NCBI GenBank assembly: GCA_025267735.1
Contig: CM046309.1
Coordinates: forward strand, 52,148,319 to 52,212,318
DNA: 64,000 nucleotides
From: Mactra quadrangularis
Lineage: Eukaryota > Mollusca > Bivalvia > Venerida > Mactridae
Direction of reading: 5' to 3'
Shown: positions 58,205 to 64,000 of the stretch, in pieces
Position numbering within the stretch: the first letter of the stretch is position 1
Layout of the letters: each line of letters starts with the position of its first letter
Program-made: the position numbers and the translations under genes
Notes under the pieces: model-generated
The model's database searches: none
What the model was told of the DNA's origin: nothing
The model's input: the letters and a program-made list of their open reading frames with translations, nothing else

Positions 58205-59059
58205 TGAATACAAAAATGGATACTTACCAATAGATCTAACGCATAAACTTTTTGATCATACTGTTCTACCGATACTCACCGATAGGTCGGAAATATTTGG
58301 CTTCGAAAATTCGGATATTATAGTAACAGTGCACAACGATTTCCTGCGTAAAATAACCAAGTCAAGAAAAAGCATGCCGTTACCCTCTGTCAGTAATAAT
58401 TAAAAGTAGAATGGTTTCATTTTGGGCTCGTCTGCTTAATGGTGATCCAAATAAATTGTCTATTCTCATCTAAAAATACATGCTCAGTAAATCAGAAGAA
58501 TTTAAATGGATTTCTGAAGTCAAAAATATTCTCTACTCAGTCGGTAAAATGAATGCATGGCATTCTCAAACATATACCCCCGCATCAAAGTATATTCACA
58601 AAGCCGGTAAACGTATATTAATTGATCAATTTCTACAGCATTGGAATTCTGAACTGACTCGTAGTAACAAAGCGACTGCGTACGCACAATTTAAACAATC
58701 ATTCGAATTGGAAAATTATTTCAAAATTTTATGTCATCGCGACCCCCTCATTTTCTAAAAATATCGCACCGCTAACCATAAACTACCTATTGAAGTAGGA
58801 CGATGGGACGGTACAGCCTTGGCTGATAGAATTTGTTTATTATCCGATATGAATAAGATTGGCTCCGAGGAACATTATTTATTAGAATGTCCTTATTTTA
58901 TTAATAAAATACTTGAACTGTTAGGCAATTTGCCAAAATCACACATACAGACATAAAAATTGTTTTTAAACACTTCATGTAATCTAAATCGTCAGAACTG
59001 CTGAAAAACGTATGTAAACTCTGTTTGATTATTATGAACTACATGTACTTCTCATAGCA
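58205..59059 (+). pseudogene. LINE ORF2 C-terminal part (part 3 of a split LINE)
   Basis: It reads NGYLPIDLTHKLFDHTVLPI, FGFENSD with frame breaks, YPLSVIIKSRMVSFWARLLN, EEFKWISEVKNILYSVGKMN, RTANHKLPIEVGRWDGTALA, then DRICLLSDMNKIGSEEHYLL and ECPYF, and a last piece LLKNVCKLCLIIMN. The NHKLPIE.GRW, C/S-rich and EEHYLLECPYF signature is typical of the C-terminus of this LINE group. Several stops and shifts make it dead. A presumed 3' untranslated part runs to about 59240. Confidence 0.8.
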
Positions 59060-59687
59060 TGCTAAACAACATTATTTTACTTTCATATCTTAATGCCATA
59101 CTAATTATGCTCCGTACTCATACGAGCAAATTCCTCCATACTTAAACACTCAAATGTATTTTATATCATTGACTGTTTACTTCTTATTACATGTTTATAA
59201 TTTTGTATTTTGTACCCCATACTGTAATTGTTCTTGTTCTATGTCAAGGGTACAGATATCTAATCTTAGTTTTACAAGTTAGAATTACAAAGCCAGCAAG
59301 ATAAGTTTACAAACTAATCATGACTTTCATGAGGAATATGAATATAATTGCTTGAGGTTACTTCAAAATATATATAGAGAATGTCAGAATTGTGTTCGAC
59401 TCAATATATTTGTGGTGAAATGTTCATTCTTGAACTGAGCATATATGAAGTGTTGTTGTTTTGGATCTTGTTTTGTATCATAACTTATTGCTAATACCTC
59501 AACAATTTTACACGTTATTTAAGCTTTGCTGGTTTGGCTAACGCATTTTAATTGTTCTATACATAAATACTATTTGCTAAACAATATTATATCATCATAT
59601 GGTAATGACTTCTTGTCAATTTTGTGTTCTTATGATGATCTGAACTCTTTTATATAATTGACGAAATAAAACAAAAATATTTACCAA

Positions 59688-60149
59688 ATGTCAATCAAAT
59701 CAACCTGGATTAGTTTAATAGTTATCACACCATCGTCCTATTCACCAAATTATCTTAAATCAATCAGAATTGAGTCATATTATTTGACATATCAGTGCTT
59801 TTTCGGTAAATCACTGAGACAAGCAGATGTCACTTTTAATGGGGAAAGTGTTAGAAGACAGCTAAGACACGAAAATCTGAAAATTTTGTGGGTCAAGAAC
59901 TTACAGTATGGCATTTTTTCTGATTTACAGGGCCATTGTTTTCATGAACGGCGCGTGGGACTTTATTTAAAAAGAATTCTCCAATACGTTGTCGTAACAT
60001 CATATAAAAGTTTAGATAATCTAACAGCGAGAGATAAAATAATTACTGGTCTAGAATTACTTTTTGAAGGAACAATGTTGAATATCATCTTCTCGAAATA
60101 TAAGTTTAGAATCGCAAAACACTTACACAGCATGATTAAACTGACTTAG
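59688..60149 (+). CDS. Orphan open reading frame, 153 codons, unknown
   Basis: An ATG-initiated frame with an in-frame stop 18 bases upstream, so its start is bounded. It has no recognised domain, signal peptide or clear membrane segment. The C-terminal half (DNLTARDKIITGLELLFEGT, then a Lys/Arg-rich helix) looks foldable. Codon use is AT-rich like the surroundings. In AT-rich intergenic DNA a frame this long outside repeats is unusual but can be chance. It could also be a relic of a mobile element, since it follows the split LINE. Confidence 0.25.
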   Translation: MSIKSTWISLIVITPSSYSPNYLKSIRIESYYLTYQCFFGKSLRQADVTFNGESVRRQLRHENLKILWVKNLQYGIFSDLQGHCFHERRVGLYLKRILQYVVVTSYKSLDNLTARDKIITGLELLFEGTMLNIIFSKYKFRIAKHLHSMIKLT

Positions 60150-62931
60150 TGAAAGGTGGATAATTTTTTAAAACTTTCATTTATTCTAAGTGAATATTTA
60201 AGCACGAGCAGCCATAGTGACTTAATGAAATGAACTTTGACAAAACTGACTATGACTGCAGAGTCAATGTCTAACAACCTTTAATTAAAGCTTTGAATAT
60301 TCTATAAGTCATATGAACAGGAAATATTCTCCAAGCATGTCCACGTGGAGAAGTTTGCATATACAAGAGTACTTTAAGTACCAAGACTAGATAAATTTGC
60401 TTGTATGTCAATCATAGAGCAATCGTTGTTATAAATCTATCTTTTAATTAAAAGAACTACTTTAAATCCAATTGTTTAAATGATAGACACAGACAAGAAA
60501 CAAAGTAAAAAATGTTATGTGAAGCATCAACAACAATGATAAAGAGGTTGTATGTTGCTTTTAAGTTGCTTTTAAGCAATGTTTTCCAAAACAAATACAG
60601 AACCGAAAGAGGATAATATTGGCAATATAATTGTGTACCAGAGTTTGTATTGCATAATGTACATTATATCTAAATATGCCTTTAAACATGGCTCAGTGAA
60701 CTCATTGAACAGACTAAAACATGGTTACGTCATTTGGGGATATTTGATCCACTATTGTATCACAATTACATGTACCAATTGAATTAAGACAAAAATAACA
60801 CTGAATCAATCAATATATTCTTTGTAACCACTGTTCTGTAATGTTTTAAAGCTATCATTTTCTAAAATAGTAACTGTTTTTCCGTTACAGGCAATTACCC
60901 AGAACAATGTAAAACCAGATAAGTTCCGGCAGTTTAAAGTTCTCTAACACTTCCGGGAATTTACTGATCCCATTCACTTTTGTTGAAAATAGTATTACTG
61001 CTGAAATTACCTCGCTTGCTTCCATTTAGTAAATGGCAAATAGTTTAACAAAACCCTAGTTATACGAGTTTCAACTTCAAGCATTCTTTTTCTTGTTTTT
61101 GTATAAGAAAAGTCTAGTCATATGAACAATACATCACTTCAGATTCTTTATGCTAAGATAAATGTCAGTCAATGTATGGGACATACAATGGATAAAAAGC
61201 GAACAATTTAAAGTTCGTTGTAAATGAAATATTGTGATATATATGCTTGGTCTATTAATTTGAATAACCATGAAAAATGGGCATAAAATGTTAAAAGGAG
61301 ACAAAAACTACTTCTTCATATTATGCATGTAGAAACATACAAATATATCGATATACTTCTATATATTCTCATGTTTTCTTTACCGCCTGCATAGATATGT
61401 CTAATGAATTAAAATAAGTTCGTAGAACACTATTGTTACTCAATAAATATTTCTTGATTAATAATCTTTGTAGTCTACACTCTCCTAATTCTCCAGAAAA
61501 TCATCAGTAGAACCATTTTCTTTAAGTTATTTTATTTTATTTTATTCTTAGATTTAGCTTGATTTATACTAAGAGAAAGTATTGCGGATGATGATATTCT
61601 CTTGCAATAAGAAAAACTGCCCATGTAATAATTGAAGTAAGTATGAATATGATTAAAATGTTTGAAATAGATTTAAAACCTAATTGAGTACTTGTTATCA
61701 GACAATTCTTCTAATGAGAATGGTTCTGCCCAATGGGAATAAAACATGTATAATATGATGATAAATTGATATTGACTAAATCAGATTTTAGTTTTTCCAT
61801 AGCACTTGTTCGAATCTATATTCTAATTCGATGTGAATTTACTGAAGAACTAGATGGATGATGCTTGTTTTAGTTTTGAAAGAGACACTGAGATGAGTTG
61901 TGTGCGTACTCCAAATGCAATTGCATCCGTATCAGAATTCATTGTTTTAGAAAATGGCTTAATGTTGATATCTATCTAATATATTTATCAAAATAGATTT
62001 CAATGTAATATGGCATAAAGACAGATGATATGTTCGATTTGCTTTTTGTTTTTTATACTGTGTAATATGGTAAGACTATCTTGATGGTAAGATAATGGAC
62101 AACACATAAATAAAGTTTCAATAATCTATTGATCTAAAGATCTTAACAAGTGCTCTCTAATACTATCATATTATACATTCTAATCTAAAACTCTCTGAGA
62201 CTCCATAATTAGGTGGGTGAAGCTTAACTTAAATCCACATGACCATTTGTCAAGTAGTTAAATAAACTGCAATTACTATATAACCATTTATGGTATTACC
62301 GAAGTTAGTCCATAACATTTCAGTCGGTTTACATGGACAACAGTTTTAAACTTGTAGCTAAAAATAAACTGATTAATGCGTTATCAAATGACAATTGTCG
62401 TCAGCATTTTTGTATCAAGGCTTAAGTCAATATAGTTCATTTGACATTCAGTTGAAATTTTGCTATTGCTTTTGTGACATATACCTGCTATACTTATCCG
62501 TCAGTAATTGTAAATTAAATGTAAATTAAAGAATGAAAAAGCTTAGTGGGTAAATGTATCACTGATAAACACATGGTTTGGTGTGATCATGAAATGTTCA
62601 GTAAAATTAAAATATAGACCTGCAAGATGTAAAATTAAAAAAGAATGACAAAATAACTGATACGTGTAAACGTGACCTATTAAAAGCCTCTGAAATAAAT
62701 GTCATTTTAATTGCTGTATAGCATTTGCCTAGTCGATTTTGTAATTGAGATAATTTGTGCGTAGGCAAGATAGCTAATGTACAATAATTTTGTCATCTTT
62801 ATGAACTATCTCTCTAGGGTATTCTCAAAAAATGTTCCTGTTTCCTGTTATAGTGTTAGTGTGAGAAAATGCTGTGAATGTTGATGGCAGAGTCTTTCAC
62901 ACAGACAACAAATATCATAAACAAGAAATGT
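60150..62931. other. Intergenic stretch, nothing recognised
   Basis: AT-rich on both strands with only short open frames. No RNA, repeat or gene was supported. Confidence 0.5.
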
Positions 62932-62975
62932 CTTAAAAAGACAAACGGCGAAGAATTGGAATATATGCTCTTCAT
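62932..62975 (-). mobile_element. H5 repeat, 3' terminal fragment, minus strand
   Basis: The minus strand reads CGCCGTTTGTCTTTTTAAGA then CATTTCTTG and T, with stem TGTCTT/AAGACA. It matches the end at 2207-2240. The 5' limit is unknown. Confidence 0.55.
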
Positions 62976-63501
62976 TTGAAGGAGAAAGTAAAGATTAATT
63001 AAAAATAATATAAATGTTTGTTTAAGAAAGCAATCCAGAGCAAATAATTTTTCCTAGGAAGGAACATTTCAACGCTACTGTAGTCAAAATGCGCAAACAT
63101 CCTTTTCTTTTAACCTACACTTGACCTCTTCTGCTCTCCTGTCAGGAGACGCTGGTAAACACTGTTAATGTCACTTGACCTTAGTGACCTACACACATTT
63201 TAATGGAAAAGTGCTATTGGCGGGTCATAAAATTCTTGCGTTATGAGCAAAAACTAATTCACTTTTAACTGACACATACTTATTCAATTTATCAATCAAA
63301 TATCCAATGTTCGAAAAGAATAACATTAGCAGTACAATACTTCATTTATAACGCTTACAAAAACACCACCGATTGTTTTTAATTTTCAAAATTTGACGAA
63401 CACGGAGAAACTCTCTTTCAGTTTTTGAGGTCCATTATTTGCTTTTTTTAACCCATATCAGGGGTTTTCTCCTACGTTGCCTTCCAAAATTGTGCATTTG
63501 T
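62976..63501. other. Intergenic stretch before a possible promoter
   Basis: Nothing recognised. Confidence 0.4.
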
Positions 63502-63527
63502 CCAATAGAATGAGATTTTTATAAATA
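63502..63527 (+). promoter_or_regulatory. CCAAT and TATA motifs of a possible promoter
   Basis: CCAAT at 63502-63506 is followed by TATAAATA at 63520-63527, a spacing short but plausible for a metazoan promoter. A GTATGA donor-like site lies near 63634 and a GATTAGCAG acceptor near 63899, which could frame a first non-coding exon. Confidence 0.3.
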
Positions 63528-63901
63528 GACATTGGTAAACCGAAAGTCAGCTTGGACAGAAAAAGGGACACTAATCGGTGTGTAAGCTATATATTTCTAC
63601 AGCTGAGACCTGACAGTTCTGATCGTTTTATAAGGTATGATATTATAGTAAGTGGGTCTGTCTGTCGTTAGCCTATTTAACAAATCGAAATTTAACTATA
63701 CACTTCGATCTTCATGTTTACTTGACCAACGAATCATGTTCTTTCTTAGTTTCATGTAGAATAGTTGAATAAGTTATCTAAGATTGTTGTTTCTATATGT
63801 ACTTCAGTATCAGTATTTTTATCAACTTATATTTTTGTGGTGTAGCTTACCATCCGTATAGTAGGTGTTGATTGTGTGTTTGATAAATGTGATTAGCAGC
63901 A

Positions 63902-64000
63902 ATGTGTTTAACTAAGGAAGAGATATTGGTCATTCAGTTACAAAAAGAGGTTATGCTTTGTGCTTTGGTTATGCTCAAGAAATTGATATCAAAAGAGAAT
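63902..64000 (+). CDS. Possible first coding exon, runs off the window
   Basis: An ATG two bases after a possible acceptor (GATTAGCAG) opens a frame that stays open for 33 codons to the edge. It reads MCLTKEEILVIQLQKEVMLC, then ALVMLKKLISKEN, amphipathic and rich in Leu and Lys. The stretch is too short to exclude chance. Confidence 0.25.
   Translation, partial: MCLTKEEILVIQLQKEVMLCALVMLKKLISKEN

Larger units (their letters stand above)
55681..58211. mobile_element. 2.5-kb insertion into the LINE, bounded by 14-bp inverted repeats
   Basis: GTATTCATTGTGTT (55681) and AACACAATGAATAC (58198-58211) are perfect inverses. The LINE reading, which stops after ...AMHLLYTRVN at 55680, resumes at about 58205 with NGYLPIDLTHKLFDHTVLPI. 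Inside are a minus-strand SINE, AT-rich filler, an RX repeat copy and a candidate coding exon. Class unknown. Confidence 0.5.

Overview
The window looks like nuclear DNA of a marine bivalve mollusc. It is AT-rich, its genes are split into small exons with GT-AG introns, and it is crowded with tRNA-headed SINEs, CR1/L2-like LINE debris, MITEs and bivalve-type elements carrying internal tandem units. Nothing looks prokaryotic. The species cannot be named from sequence alone.

Two protein-coding loci can be assembled with confidence. On the + strand, five exons between 2378 and 24100 join in phase into the last 192 residues of a small proline- and tryptophan-rich protein of ciliary or sperm microtubule-protein character; its 5' end is not found. 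On the - strand, five exons between 49690 and 43759 join in phase into both C2 domains and the complete C-terminus of a synaptotagmin-12 orthologue; its N-terminal exons are not identified. A third gene may begin at the right edge (63502-64000, weak evidence).

Layout: 1-2377 is upstream DNA with a promoter-like patch and repeat ends. 2378-24100 is the first gene, whose long introns hold most of the tandem-core elements. 24101-43758 is intergenic and holds elements, a nine-unit 145-bp array (29752-31160), a LINE relic (35700-37720) and several foldback or TIR elements. 43759-49690 is the synaptotagmin-12-like gene. 49691-64000 is intergenic or undetected 5' intron, with a second LINE broken into three parts (53588-59059) by a 2.5-kb insertion.

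The main new observation concerns five otherwise unrelated repeat families, called H1 to H5 here. All end in the same way: a perfect or near-perfect stem-loop, then CTTG, then a run of T. H1 to H3 also have a 5' end that recurs inverted just upstream of the 3' hairpin, and they carry internal tandem units of about 145-165 bp in variable number. An H1 copy inserted inside a MITE shows a T-run target with no longer target-site duplication. This is the architecture known for Helentron-type rolling-circle elements and their non-autonomous relatives (DINE-1/HINE type, bivalve pearl type), but with a CTTG rather than CTRR terminus. No autonomous Rep/helicase gene is visible here.

Most long open frames in the window lie in these repeats and are not genes.
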